Shown in pieces: positions 33,153 to 41,937 of a DNA stretch of 50,131 nucleotides. The notes beneath the pieces were generated by a model that had not been told where the DNA came from, did no database searches, and saw only the letters and a list, made by a program, of their open reading frames with translations. Origin of the DNA: JBJENW01 sp051880395 (GTDB lineage: Bacteria; Bacillota; Clostridia; Lachnospirales; Lachnospiraceae); assembly GCA_051880395.1 (NCBI GenBank), contig JBJENW010000254.1, forward strand, positions 1 through 50,131. Reading direction: 5' to 3'. The position numbers and the translations under genes were made by a program. Positions within the stretch are counted from its first letter, which is position 1. Every line of letters begins with the position of its first letter.

Positions 33153-34430
33153 TTACAGAACACGTCTCACTGCCAGGATCGTACGATAAGTCGCACTTCC
33201 GGTTGTGATGCCGTCTGCCTTAGACTTAGCATGAACAATCTGACCATTTCCCATGTAAATCGCCACATGTCCGCTATAACAGATCAAATCCCCCGGCTGG
33301 GCATTGGCATATCCTACCTCCTGTCCGCAGCTTCGAAGTGCCGCAGAACTGTGTGGCAGACCAATACCAAAATTTGCATACACACTCATGACAAAGCCTG
33401 AACAGTCCGCTCCGTTTGTCAGGCTGGTACCACCCCATACATATGGATTCCCAATAAACTGGCAGGCGTAATTAACCACATCCTGTCCACTGACTCCGGT
33501 CGTATAAGACGGATTCGCATTTGAAGAGATACTGACATTCGATGTTCCTCCCCCTGTGGTCGCAGCAGCAGCTGCTGCTGCCGCCCGCTGTGCCTCTGCT
33601 GCCTGACGGGCTGCTGCCTCCGCTGCCTGACGAGCTGCTGCCTCTGCTGCCGCCCTGCGTGCTTCTTCCTCCCGCGCGATTCGTTCCTCTTCTTGTTTGA
33701 TCACACCGTTTTGTTCTTCGATTGTCTGTTTATATTCAGATGCTAATGCCTGCGCCTGCTGCAGAGTCTCATCAAAATCGTTCATCTGTCCCTGTTTTTC
33801 TTCTTTCATAGACTCTAACTGCTGTTCCTGCTTCTCATATTCGCTCTGCATCTCTTCTAATTCTGTCTTTTCTGATTCCACTTTTTTCTTAAGTGTTTTT
33901 ACCTTTTTCACGGAATCCTGATAACTCTGCAGTTGTTTTCGGTCAAAAGAATATACGCTGCTCACATAATCGACACGATTCAACATATCTGCCATGCTCT
34001 CTGAACCGAGAAGCGCGTTTAACATAGACTGATCCTGGTTTTCATACATATAACGGATGCGTTTTTTCATTGCATTGTACTGCGTCTTTTCATCTTTCTT
34101 CGCATCGGAAAGCTCGCCGTTCACTTTTTTTAACTGCGTTTCTTTATTGCTAAGCTCATCCTTTAAAACATCCATATTTACCAGTAAATCCACCAGCTGT
34201 CCACCTAATGCGTCCATTTCTTTTTGCAGCTCTGCCTGTTTCTGTTCGATTTCTGTCATATTCTTCTTGACGGTTTTCAGCTCACTCTCTGCCTCCGCTT
34301 TTTTATTTTTGGCATCGGAAAGCGTAGATGCTGACGCACTCTGATAACTTCCAAGTCCAATCGCTGCAACCAATCCCGCTGCCAGCAGGCGTCTCCCCAT
34401 ACAGCTTATGTATCTGTGATGTTTCATCAT
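33153..34430 (-). CDS. Secreted coiled-coil NlpC/P60 peptidoglycan hydrolase (PcsB/CwlO type)
   Basis: 425 residues. A signal peptide (about 1-33, ending QSASA-STL), a long coiled coil (about 35-250), an Ala/Arg/Glu-rich hinge of repeated AAARQAAEA units (about 250-290), and a C-terminal NlpC/P60 cysteine peptidase (about 310-425). Catalytic Cys in NGADCSGFVMSVY and His in YSGHVAIYMGNG are in place; VWGGTSL marks the domain start. It cleaves stem peptides in the wall, probably at division. In this family the coiled coil is usually an autoinhibitor controlled by FtsEX, which is not seen nearby. The start at 34430 has GAAGGA upstream. Confidence 0.93.
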   Translation of the reverse strand: MMKHHRYISCMGRRLLAAGLVAAIGLGSYQSASASTLSDAKNKKAEAESELKTVKKNMTEIEQKQAELQKEMDALGGQLVDLLVNMDVLKDELSNKETQLKKVNGELSDAKKDEKTQYNAMKKRIRYMYENQDQSMLNALLGSESMADMLNRVDYVSSVYSFDRKQLQSYQDSVKKVKTLKKKVESEKTELEEMQSEYEKQEQQLESMKEEKQGQMNDFDETLQQAQALASEYKQTIEEQNGVIKQEEERIAREEEARRAAAEAAARQAAEAAARQAAEAQRAAAAAAAATTGGGTSNVSISSNANPSYTTGVSGQDVVNYACQFIGNPYVWGGTSLTNGADCSGFVMSVYANFGIGLPHSSAALRSCGQEVGYANAQPGDLICYSGHVAIYMGNGQIVHAKSKADGITTGSATYRTILAVRRVL

Positions 34431-34598
34431 AATTCGTTCCTTCCTGTTTTTACTTGCAGTAACCGCCACGCATTCCCTCAATCTGCGTTTGTGCTACCAC
34501 ATTCATTTTTCGTTCTCTTTATTATACCATCCTCACAAAGGTATTTCAACCCATGCGCTATCTTTTCTCCTGTAAGATAAAGGGGGGTTTTCCAGTAT

Positions 34599-36146
34599 TT
34601 ACAAGGTTTTTACGATCAAGAGTTTTTCCCCTCCGGACAATGTCTGTTCACTCAGCTGATTTTGTTCCATCAGTTTTTCCACCGTTGTATGCTTTTCTTT
34701 CGCAATTTTCCACAAATCCTCACCAGATTTTGCCACATATCCCACAATTCCTGGTATCCGCTGTAGTTCTTCTAAATCCGCCTCCTGTTTTTCAGCCTCC
34801 TTTAAGACCGTCATATGTTGCGGCTGACTGACTAATAGCTCAAGATTTATCACGGCGCGCACTTCTACCTGGTTTTTCTCCATCAAGACGGTGTTTAACT
34901 GTTCCAAACTATCCTCGATCTCTATACAGCAATCCGGCTGGATTCCCGGTGCCTCCAGTTTCTGATGAAACGTCAGGATCCCTTTCTGTACCCCGATCGG
35001 TGACTGCAAATCCCCTGTAAAGTAGAGCAGGCGCACATGAACCAGACCTTCCACATAGACACTGTCCTCCATATATTCCTGTTTTTCAATCTCCACTTCC
35101 CCCTCGCAGCAGCAGATTTGATGCACTTCCTGAGGCTCCTGCAAATGCATCCGTTCCGTTGCTTTCGTCTTTGCATAATTCTTTACCAGAATCCGCTGTA
35201 AAACCACCGGCTCATATGTTGGTACGGTCTTACAGTTCAATCCATATAAATCTGCGACATAAGATTCCTGTGTGATCTCATAAGAACGAATGGCTGCATC
35301 CAAAATAACGTCCAAAGAGAAGTTTCTCTGTTCTCCATCTGCATCATTTTTCAGATCCAGACTCGCTTCTTTCTGTCGCAGCTGCACAGTCACTGTACCA
35401 GAATCCACTTTTCCTGCACACTCCACTTCTCCTTTTACAGGCACTGCCGCCTCAAACCACTCCACTTCCCCTTCTTCCGCTGCATATAATACAAATAAAA
35501 GGACCTCTCCACTGATTTCTACAGCCCCTTCTTTTCGCAATTTTTCCACATGATGAAGCTGGATAGATTTCCAGAGAATCTCCTGCACATTCGGCTTCTT
35601 TTCTGGAAGAGCCATGTCCTGATGAAATCTGCAGGTGTCAAATCTTGCTTCTTTCAGCTGCGCAGTCTCTATTTTCTGCGTTTTTACCTCAATGCGCTCG
35701 TTTTCCTCACGCGATACTTCATAGCACAGCGTTGCCGACTGTGTCACCGGATGTAGGACCGTCACCGTCAACAGTGCGCGGATTCCCAGCTTTCTGGAAT
35801 GGATCATTGTGATATTCAGCTCTTCTGTGCGCCATTGCAGATGCACCTGCTCATTTTCCGTGATTCCATCCATGCTGAGATTTTCCTGAAACGGAATCTC
35901 TCCTTTCAACGATTTCAACTGCCCGTTTTCCGCCTCATACAGCACATTATACACCAATCGTCCCCGAAGAAATACATGATCACTCGTCACTTTTACTTCA
36001 TCGGTAAAGATTTCTCCCTTCCCCACGACCACTTTTCGCATATCCGGCCGGTTATCCGGCACATTTCGGTCTGTGTCAAGTGCAATCTGACTTACAGCCC
36101 GTCCGGTTTCACCTGTCATCGGTATTTGTTTCCGCTTTAATTCCAT
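34599..36146 (-). CDS. SPOCS (DUF3794) repeat protein with C-terminal LysM domain
   Basis: 515 residues, no signal peptide, as expected for spore-surface proteins made in the mother cell. Two or more SPOCS/DUF3794 units occupy about 30-465 (DHVFLRGRLVYNVLYEA; SGEVLLFVLYAAEEG; VEGLVHVRLLYFTG). The last 45 residues are LysM (YVAKSGEDLWKIAKEKHTT to LSGGEKLLIV). This matches clostridial spore-assembly proteins related to SafA/SpoVID function. AGGAGC is upstream. With spoIIID and veg it fits a spore-former. Confidence 0.92.
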   Translation of the reverse strand: MELKRKQIPMTGETGRAVSQIALDTDRNVPDNRPDMRKVVVGKGEIFTDEVKVTSDHVFLRGRLVYNVLYEAENGQLKSLKGEIPFQENLSMDGITENEQVHLQWRTEELNITMIHSRKLGIRALLTVTVLHPVTQSATLCYEVSREENERIEVKTQKIETAQLKEARFDTCRFHQDMALPEKKPNVQEILWKSIQLHHVEKLRKEGAVEISGEVLLFVLYAAEEGEVEWFEAAVPVKGEVECAGKVDSGTVTVQLRQKEASLDLKNDADGEQRNFSLDVILDAAIRSYEITQESYVADLYGLNCKTVPTYEPVVLQRILVKNYAKTKATERMHLQEPQEVHQICCCEGEVEIEKQEYMEDSVYVEGLVHVRLLYFTGDLQSPIGVQKGILTFHQKLEAPGIQPDCCIEIEDSLEQLNTVLMEKNQVEVRAVINLELLVSQPQHMTVLKEAEKQEADLEELQRIPGIVGYVAKSGEDLWKIAKEKHTTVEKLMEQNQLSEQTLSGGEKLLIVKTL

Positions 36147-36294
36147 AAAAAATGCTCCTATTCTACTAATATTTCGTTACTGAAATACATATGTAAAATA
36201 AGAGCACTTTATGATAAAAACTTTTGTCAAAGCCGTCTTTGCTCTGACACGACTAGATTACGAAAGAAAATGAAAATCTTTTTTCTGCTTCCTC
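36147..36294. other. Intergenic region, nothing recognised
   Basis: About 150 bases between veg and the SPOCS gene. It should hold the SPOCS-gene promoter, but I see no convincing sigma-A or sporulation-type box. Confidence 0.5.
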
Positions 36295-36537
36295 TTAGCA
36301 CAATTTCATTCTGATATCCCTTGTAATTATATCCGTATAGCTGAAGGATAATAACTGTGGTGGATTATCGTCATCCTCATCATTCACAAGAATTGTAAAC
36401 ACACTCGGATATGCATTCATAATAACCCCTTTCTGCACGTCGATCTTGTGTCTCCCGCGATCTAACTGAATCATTACCTTATTTCCGCACTGCTGATGAA
36501 CAGAAGCACGTACTTTTTCGATGTCTGACTGCTGCAT
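36295..36537 (-). CDS. veg: Veg protein
   Basis: 80-residue small cytoplasmic protein of the Veg family, present in most spore-formers and linked in Bacillus subtilis to biofilm matrix expression. Conserved phrases: DIEKVRASVHQQCGNKV, GRHKIDVQKGVIMNAYPSVF and SFSYTDIITRDI. AGGAGG precedes the ATG. A near-perfect promoter lies upstream, as for the highly transcribed B. subtilis gene. Confidence 0.95.
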   Translation of the reverse strand: MQQSDIEKVRASVHQQCGNKVMIQLDRGRHKIDVQKGVIMNAYPSVFTILVNDEDDDNPPQLLSFSYTDIITRDIRMKLC

Positions 36538-36581
36538 ATTATCTTCCTCCTTTTCCCCATTAAAAATCTAGTACAATAAAC

Positions 36582-36610
36582 ATTTTATCACAAACCGTTT
36601 TGATTGTCAA
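36582..36610 (-). promoter_or_regulatory. Promoter of veg
   Basis: On the minus strand TTGACA (36610-36605), 17 bases, TAAAAT (36587-36582). Confidence 0.8.
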
Positions 36611-36650
36611 AATATTTCGCCCGTATTATTTTGACATTTTCACTTATATC

Positions 36651-37073
36651 TCATTTGAATATGACAATTTTATCTTGTTGTTCTATTTTTACAACAATAT
36701 ACGGAAAACTTTCCTTTTCCCCATTATTTTTTGAATTGTCATCTCCTTTTAATTCTGTCTTTACATATACAGCCTCTTTCGTCAAATAGCATTCCAGAAC
36801 TTGAACACTATATCCATTTCCCTTCTGTCTTCCATACCCTCGCACCAGATACATACCGTCATCCATCTGCTTTGTCAGATTAAACGCCGTCTGCTTTTTC
36901 TCCTCAATCATCTCCTGTATCTCCTGCGGGATTTCCTCCTGCGCGACCACTGTATAATCCAGATCCCGCAGCTTTTTCTCTTTGTCTGCCGCATCACACC
37001 CACATTCCAAAGACAAACACACAAAAAAGCCGACAAACACCACAATACTGCCCCATAGTTTCCACTTTTTCAT
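36651..37073 (-). CDS. PrcB_C-like exported protein, function unknown
   Basis: 140 residues. An N-terminal hydrophobic signal or anchor (about 7-25, SIVVFVGFFVCLSLECGC); the Cys near 24-26 could be lipidated but the lipobox is poor. The C-terminal half (about 75-138) matches the PrcB_C domain: YLVRGYGRQKGNGYSVQVLE, AVYVKTELKGD and PYIVVKIE. PrcB is a protease accessory in spirochaetes, and clostridial versions are uncharacterised. It is the second of a run of small minus-strand genes. Confidence 0.82.
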   Translation of the reverse strand: MKKWKLWGSIVVFVGFFVCLSLECGCDAADKEKKLRDLDYTVVAQEEIPQEIQEMIEEKKQTAFNLTKQMDDGMYLVRGYGRQKGNGYSVQVLECYLTKEAVYVKTELKGDDNSKNNGEKESFPYIVVKIEQQDKIVIFK

Positions 37074-37145
37074 CCGATCTTCTCCTAAAAAGACATTATG
37101 ATATACATATGAAAAGCCGGCTCCTTTTATTCCATAAAAATGCTT

Positions 37146-37469
37146 TTATGAAACTACACTGCCATTTTTTTTCTGAACTGGAAACAGGACAATCTTATCC
37201 GTCTGTAAATTTCGTCGCAAAATTTCTTTTTGTTGAATTTTCCGTCGAAGCACTTTCGCATTCGATTCTGTTGCTGATTCCAAATCAAACGCCGCATATC
37301 CGATCACTGCTGCAACAGCTATTCCCAAAATAAACACGAGTTCTGATAACATACCGCAAGCATATCCGATAAAAAAAATAAAAAACAATCCAACACAAAA
37401 CGCTGACACAAACTCTGCCACCATATGCATTCTTTTTGTAATCCACAATTTTCTTTTCAATTCTGCCAT
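37146..37469 (-). CDS. Small membrane protein, unknown
   Basis: 107 residues with two membrane segments (about 17-40 and 42-63, SAFCVGLFFIFFIGYACGML, VFILGIAVAAVIGYAAF), then a basic cytoplasmic tail (KVLRRKIQQKEILRRNLQ). No family recognised. AGGAGGACATAGG precedes the ATG. It lies 70 bases after the S24 repressor gene in the same direction and may be co-transcribed. Confidence 0.75.
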   Translation of the reverse strand: MAELKRKLWITKRMHMVAEFVSAFCVGLFFIFFIGYACGMLSELVFILGIAVAAVIGYAAFDLESATESNAKVLRRKIQQKEILRRNLQTDKIVLFPVQKKNGSVVS

Positions 37470-37539
37470 CTTCCTATGTCCTCCTTATGTCTTCAATGTA
37501 TTTATTTTTTCTTTACTGCTGCGACTGTCACATATGCGA

Positions 37540-38244
37540 CTATTCTGCAAGACGCGCAAAGATTTTAAACGTACTGAACTCCTGCACTGGAATCGGTTGA
37601 TATTTTGCATTCAGCGATATCAGATAGATTCCTTTTTCGCTGTTATGATACTTTTTAAAATATGTTTTTCCATCCAAATAAAAAAGTCCGATTTCTCCGG
37701 CATTCAACACTTCCGTCTGTTCGAACCATACCAGCTGTCCATCATGAAAACGTGGTTCCATACTGTCTCCATCCAGATAAACTCCAAAATCTGCTTTCTG
37801 AGGAACCGGATCAAAAATTTCTACCTCCTCAAAATTCTCGTCGTCCAAATAATCTCCTGTACCTGCTGATGTCGGAAGTAGCGATACTTTCATCTTTCTT
37901 CCATGAAATGCAACGACCTCTGCTGACTTCTTTCGATACCGTTCAGATTCTTTCAAAAGCTCTATATATTCCAATGCTTTTTCTTTCCCCACTGCATTTA
38001 AGCCCGCAAACGGATCATCCGGATTTTCCTCGATAAATTCGGAATAAATATCGTAAATTCCAAGAATTCGACAAACAGCCAGAAGCTGATACGCTGTCGG
38101 AATATTTGTATTTTTCTCCCATGCACTGATTGCTGCATTTTTTACGCAGATTCCATATTCTTTTAATTTATTTGCCAATTCCATCTGGGACATTTTCTGA
38201 TGTTTCCTGTAAAAGGCAATCACTTCACCAATATTCTTGTCCAT
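37540..38244 (-). CDS. XRE-family repressor with S24 (LexA-like) autocleavage domain
   Basis: 234 residues. The N-terminal helix-turn-helix (about 5-65, MSQMELANKLKEYG and NAAISAWEKNTNIPTAYQLL) is joined to an S24 peptidase domain (about 130-230). The catalytic Ser is in YLDGDSMEPRFHDGQLVWF and the Lys in GKTYFKKYH. The possible self-cleavage site is around PTSAGTGDYL (about 120). Such repressors respond to RecA filaments or stress and often control prophages or islands, but no phage gene lies in this window. It has its own strong promoter. Confidence 0.92.
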   Translation of the reverse strand: MDKNIGEVIAFYRKHQKMSQMELANKLKEYGICVKNAAISAWEKNTNIPTAYQLLAVCRILGIYDIYSEFIEENPDDPFAGLNAVGKEKALEYIELLKESERYRKKSAEVVAFHGRKMKVSLLPTSAGTGDYLDDENFEEVEIFDPVPQKADFGVYLDGDSMEPRFHDGQLVWFEQTEVLNAGEIGLFYLDGKTYFKKYHNSEKGIYLISLNAKYQPIPVQEFSTFKIFARLAE

Positions 38245-38495
38245 ACACCCTCTTTTCTTTCCATCTAGGAATCTATGCTATATTCATTTCTTAACCAAAC
38301 TATATCATGTTTAAATGTATTTTTCAAGTGTTTTTCTATTTAAAATTTATTTTGTATCATTTTTGCATTTTATATCAATCTAAAATTGACTTTTATTTTC
38401 TTTTTGCGATTGCTTTTCAGGAGCATTACATCGTACACTAGTGTACTGTATATGTTGAAAAATCCTGCCACTACACTCAGTTAAAATAAAAAAAA
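38245..38495. other. AT-rich regulatory gap upstream of the S24 repressor
   Basis: Contains the repressor's promoter (38299-38327) and a perfect 14-bp palindrome GTACACTAGTGTAC at 38433-38446. No ORF with a ribosome binding site was seen. Confidence 0.6.
38299..38327 (-). promoter_or_regulatory. Promoter of the S24 repressor gene
   Basis: On the minus strand TTGAAA (38327-38322), 17 bases, TATAGT (38304-38299), about 55 bases before the ATG. Confidence 0.72.
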
Positions 38496-38530
38496 CTGCC
38501 GCTTCGCAAAATTCATCTGCGAAGCAGCAG
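38496..38530 (-). terminator. Terminator of the 38632-38988 gene
   Basis: CTGCCGCTTCGCA (38496-38508) pairs with TGCGAAGCAGCAG (38518-38530). Eight T follow on the minus strand. It lies about 100 bases past the stop. Confidence 0.88.
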
Positions 38531-38631
38531 CTCCTATTTCATCACGATCTATTTGCAGAACCCACACACAAAATCCCTGTGTCTCTGACTTGGATGCAGA
38601 ATCAAAGTACACGCTGTTCTAATCAGAAAAA

Positions 38632-38988
38632 CTAAGATTCCTTGTGTATCGAAAGATATAAGCATCCTCCTCTTTTTTCTATCATATATATGCCGTATTC
38701 CCCGTATTTCTCAATCGCATTATCCTCATTACTCACTGGTTTTCCATCCAGAAGCAGAACCACACTTTCACCTTGGTATACGTCCATGCATTCTCTTAAT
38801 GTAAGCTCTGTCATTACCGTCCGAACATGGACATTGACAAAGTCAAGAAACAGGACAAAAATCCCCGCCACGAAAGACGCGATTCCAAATGTAAGCCATG
38901 AAAACGTGCCTCCCATACACGAAATTTCCATAACACCAACGATAACTGCACACAAAATCACATATTTTCCTACATTCCAAAGTTTCAT
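38632..38988 (-). CDS. Small membrane protein, unknown
   Basis: 118 residues. Two membrane segments at the N terminus (about 6-28 and 30-50, VGKYVILCAVIVGVMEIS, FGIASFVAGIFVLFLDF), then a soluble domain with VMTELTLRECMDVYQGESVV and DGKPVSNEDNAIEKYGEYGIYMIEKRG. No family recognised. The ATG at 38988 has GGAGG nine bases upstream and is preferred to an in-frame ATG two codons earlier that is too close. It has two tandem promoters and a clear terminator, so it is probably expressed alone. Confidence 0.72.
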   Translation of the reverse strand: MKLWNVGKYVILCAVIVGVMEISCMGGTFSWLTFGIASFVAGIFVLFLDFVNVHVRTVMTELTLRECMDVYQGESVVLLLDGKPVSNEDNAIEKYGEYGIYMIEKRGGCLYLSIHKES

Positions 38989-39026
38989 GAACATCTACCT
39001 CCCATTCCTTCTCTGTGTCTTTATAT

Positions 39027-39056
39027 ATTATACCGCATTTTATAACTTTGAGACAA
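39027..39056 (-). promoter_or_regulatory. Proximal promoter of the 38632-38988 gene
   Basis: On the minus strand TTGTCT (39056-39051), 18 bases, TATAAT (39032-39027). Confidence 0.55.
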
Positions 39057-39125
39057 TCATTTATGAAAAAAGCACCGAATATGTTGAAAAAAGACACAAA
39101 TATTTTCTTCTTTTCTCTGATTAGT

Positions 39126-39154
39126 ATTATACCATATGCACAAGTTTTTTTCAA
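39126..39154 (-). promoter_or_regulatory. Distal promoter reading toward the 38632-38988 gene
   Basis: On the minus strand TTGAAA (39154-39149), 17 bases, TATAAT (39131-39126). Transcripts would carry about 130 bases of leader and pass through the proximal promoter. Confidence 0.62.
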
Positions 39155-39159
39155 TTATA

Positions 39160-39302
39160 AAACTTTTTTCGTGCAATTTTATTTTATGTCGGAACTTTGA
39201 AATATTTTTTGTAGAGCAGTTACCGTTGGCATACGGGAACGAACCGTACAGGACCCGGAGTAAAAACAATCTAATTCGAACGGATGATCCAGATGTACGA
39301 AA
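39160..39302. other. Gap with a higher-GC patch of unknown nature
   Basis: Between the distal promoter and the znuB terminator. A patch near 39220-39300 is less AT-rich than its surroundings and contains TTCGAA and repeated GAACG or CGTAC words. It does not fold as a tRNA by eye, and no ORF has a ribosome binding site. Confidence 0.4.
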
Positions 39303-39345
39303 AAACCGATGGTTTCAACTGATGATCAGTTTATACCATCGGTTT
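39303..39345 (-). terminator. Terminator of the fur-znuACB operon
   Basis: AAACCGATGGT (39303-39313) and ACCATCGGTTT (39335-39345), followed on the minus strand by TTTTTT, 40 bases past the permease stop. Confidence 0.85.
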
Positions 39346-39384
39346 GTTTGATGCAATCTGACGACTGAACCGTAAACCAAAATT

Positions 39385-40230
39385 TTATATTTTCCAGAAA
39401 TGCCCCAAAAGATAAAATAGGAGGAATACTACCAAATCCACTGCCACAATCGTGGAACCAACCGGTGTCGACCCCAAAATGGAAATGAGCATTCCAATGA
39501 TGGTACAGGTGACTGAAACAGCCATGGAACATAGCACCACTCCCTTAAAGTTTTGTACCAGCTGCATCGCAGAAAGTGCTGGGAAAATAACGAGTGCCGA
39601 GATCAGAAGCGATCCAACCAAATTCATTGCAAGCACTACGATAACAGCGGTCATCACCGCGATGAGCATTTGATATCGATTGACATTTATCCCTGTCGCA
39701 GCGGCAAATGTCTCATCGAAAGTAACCGCAAAAATTTTATGATAAAACAACACATACACGACCAGCACTACGATCGATGTAACGACACAGACAACTACTT
39801 CCTCTTTTGTCAATGTTAAGATCGCTGTGGACCCAAACAGTGTACTGCACACATCTCCGGTCAGATTCGCTGATGTAGAAAATATATTCATCACAAGATA
39901 GCCAATCGCAAGGGAACCGACCGACCACATTGCAATTGCCGCATCCCCCTGCACTTTTTTCGATTGGCCGGTGCGCAATAACAATACCGCCGCTAAAATT
40001 GTTACCGGCATAATAAACATATTTTTATCTGCAAGATTTAACACCGTGGCTATCGCCATCGCACCAAATGCTACGTGGGAAAGCCCATCTCCGATAAACG
40101 AAAAACGTTTCAAGACCAATGTCACCCCAAGCAGAGAGGAACATAATGCGATCAAGGTTCCAACGATCAACGCATACCGCACAAACGGATACTGCCAGTA
40201 ATATTGTAACTTTTCTATCCAATCAACCAT
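39385..40230 (-). CDS. Zinc/manganese ABC transporter permease (ZnuB/AdcB type)
   Basis: 281-residue ABC-3 family permease with about eight to nine membrane helices. Typical stretches: FVRYALIVGTLIALCSSLLG, KRFSFIGDGLSHVAFGAMAI, DAAIAMWSVGSLAIGYLV, FAVTFDETFAAATGINV and GSLLISALVIFPALSAM. It is the last gene of the Fur-led metal operon, overlapping the ATPase gene by eight bases. The metal is inferred as zinc from the regulator and binding protein; manganese is possible. Confidence 0.93.
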   Translation of the reverse strand: MVDWIEKLQYYWQYPFVRYALIVGTLIALCSSLLGVTLVLKRFSFIGDGLSHVAFGAMAIATVLNLADKNMFIMPVTILAAVLLLRTGQSKKVQGDAAIAMWSVGSLAIGYLVMNIFSTSANLTGDVCSTLFGSTAILTLTKEEVVVCVVTSIVVLVVYVLFYHKIFAVTFDETFAAATGINVNRYQMLIAVMTAVIVVLAMNLVGSLLISALVIFPALSAMQLVQNFKGVVLCSMAVSVTCTIIGMLISILGSTPVGSTIVAVDLVVFLLFYLLGHFWKI

Positions 40231-40906
40231 GATTTTCTCCTAACTGCAGGTACTCCTCACGTGTACCAAAAAAACTCTTCTCCGCTTTCAAATGCAAAAT
40301 ATGTGTCGCATAGGAAAGTGCTGTCTCGACATCATGTGAGATCATACATATCGCAATTCCTTCCTGATGTAACTGCGCCAGCAATTCATACATCTCCTGT
40401 GTCACCTTTGGATCTAATCCAGTCACTGGTTCATCCAGAAATAACAGCTTTTTTGTTGCACACAACGCGCGTGCAAGAAGCACACGCTGCTGCTGCCCAC
40501 CAGATAAATTCCGATAACATTTTTTTCGCAGGTTCCATATAGAAAGACGCTCCATCGCCTCACGCGCCAATCGACGTTCTTTTTTTCCATAAAAAAAAGG
40601 ATTGGAGGCCTGTGACAATGTACCCGACAGCACAATTTCCTGTACCGATGCCGGAAAATCTTTCTGTACGGCGGTCTGCTGGGAAAGATAGCCAATCTCA
40701 TTTTCTTTTATCCCATCTCCATACTGTATCTTTCCGGAAAGAGGTGCATTCAAATGCAGCAGCGCTTTTAATAATGTGCTTTTTCCCGCTCCATTTTCTC
40801 CGATGATACATAGATAATCCCCTTTTTGAATTTCAAATGAAACATGCTTTGCAACCGGTACTCCCTCATATCCCAGTGTCAGATCCGTTCCTGTCAGATA
40901 TGCCAT
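40223..40906 (-). CDS. Zinc/manganese ABC transporter ATP-binding protein (ZnuC/AdcC type)
   Basis: 227-residue ABC ATPase: Walker A GENGAGKST (about 37-45), signature LSGGQQQRVLLARAL (about 133-147), Walker B LLFLDEPVTGLD and H-loop MISHDV. Phrases such as IGYLSQQTAVQKDFPASVQEIV are typical of the metal-uptake group. It follows the binding-protein gene by 11 bases and overlaps the permease gene, so all three are one transport unit. Confidence 0.94.
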   Translation of the reverse strand: MAYLTGTDLTLGYEGVPVAKHVSFEIQKGDYLCIIGENGAGKSTLLKALLHLNAPLSGKIQYGDGIKENEIGYLSQQTAVQKDFPASVQEIVLSGTLSQASNPFFYGKKERRLAREAMERLSIWNLRKKCYRNLSGGQQQRVLLARALCATKKLLFLDEPVTGLDPKVTQEMYELLAQLHQEGIAICMISHDVETALSYATHILHLKAEKSFFGTREEYLQLGENHG

Positions 40907-40917
40907 GACTCTGCCTC

Positions 40918-41937
40918 CTACTGCACTGCCTGTCCAAACACGTCCAGATTTTGCTCCATCACGCGAAGATACGTTAACCCGTCATCCATATCCTGCTGTG
41001 TCACAGACTGCAGGGAATGCATCGTCAAAATTTTCTGATCTTTCGTCTTCGTATTGCTCTGAATGGCTTTTGCAATTTTTTGATCAGAATTTTCAATTGT
41101 TAAAATAGCCGGTGCCTGCACTTCATCGACCTTCTCCGCCAAAAACGAAATGGTCTGAAAGCTTGCCTCTGTCTCTGCGCTGCATCCTACAAATGCCGCA
41201 TAATATGGAAGCTTATAATCATCTGCAAAATACCGAAATGGAAAACGATCTCCGAAAACCAGTGTTTTATTTTTTGCCTCAGAGGCCGTTTTTTCGAATT
41301 TTTGATCTAAATCAGCCAGTTTTTTCACATACTCTGACTCATTTTTTTCATACATATCTTTTTGATCTGGATCAATTTTTTCAAGACGGTTGGCAATCTC
41401 TTTGACTAACGTCTGTGCATTTTTCAGTGAGAGCCATACATGCTCGTCATATTCCGGTCCCTCTTCTTCCTCAGAGCTTTCTTCCTCTTCTGCCTGCATG
41501 CCTTCTACCACTTCTTCTTCTTTCACAGTATCTTTCAGCACATCCATCAAATTAATAACTTCCATATCCGGATTTGTCGACTCTTTTAAAGCGTCTTCTA
41601 CCCATCCGTCGGATTCTCCTCCTACATATAAAAACAGATCACAATCCGCCACACTTGCCATATCTTCGGTCGTCGGCTGATAACTGTGCAAATCCACACC
41701 GTCTTTTAATAATAAGGTACAATCTACATTTTTATTTTCACGTCCAGCCACTTCCTGCACCCAGTCATATTCTGGAAAAATCGTACATACAACCTTGATC
41801 GCATCGGATGATGTCTCACTCTGATTTTGATTTACTGTTTTTTCTGCTACATTCTGATTTCCACCGGACGAACCACATCCGACTGCCATGCCTGCCGCTA
41901 AAATTCCTGCCATTAAAATTACTCTTGTCTTTTTCAT
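40918..41937 (-). CDS. Zinc/manganese ABC transporter substrate-binding lipoprotein (ZnuA/AdcA type)
   Basis: 339 residues. A lipoprotein signal (lipobox AVGCGSS) and the ZnuA fold: VVCTIFPEYDWVQEVAG, DGVDLHSYQPTTEDMASVADCDLFL (first His ligand), EYDEHVWLSLKNAQ (second His), FGDRFPFRYFADDY and CSAETEASFQTI (acidic ligands), ILTIENSDQKIAKAI. Between the first two ligand sites, where many zinc proteins have a His-rich loop, this one has a strongly acidic stretch (EEEESSEEEEG). The start at 41937 overlaps the fur stop as ATGA and has GGAG upstream. Confidence 0.92.
   Translation of the reverse strand: MKKTRVILMAGILAAGMAVGCGSSGGNQNVAEKTVNQNQSETSSDAIKVVCTIFPEYDWVQEVAGRENKNVDCTLLLKDGVDLHSYQPTTEDMASVADCDLFLYVGGESDGWVEDALKESTNPDMEVINLMDVLKDTVKEEEVVEGMQAEEEESSEEEEGPEYDEHVWLSLKNAQTLVKEIANRLEKIDPDQKDMYEKNESEYVKKLADLDQKFEKTASEAKNKTLVFGDRFPFRYFADDYKLPYYAAFVGCSAETEASFQTISFLAEKVDEVQAPAILTIENSDQKIAKAIQSNTKTKDQKILTMHSLQSVTQQDMDDGLTYLRVMEQNLDVFGQAVQ

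Noticed and set aside
39200..39300. tRNA or tRNA fragment
   Set aside because: TTCGAA resembles a T loop, but no cloverleaf or acceptor stem can be drawn on either strand.
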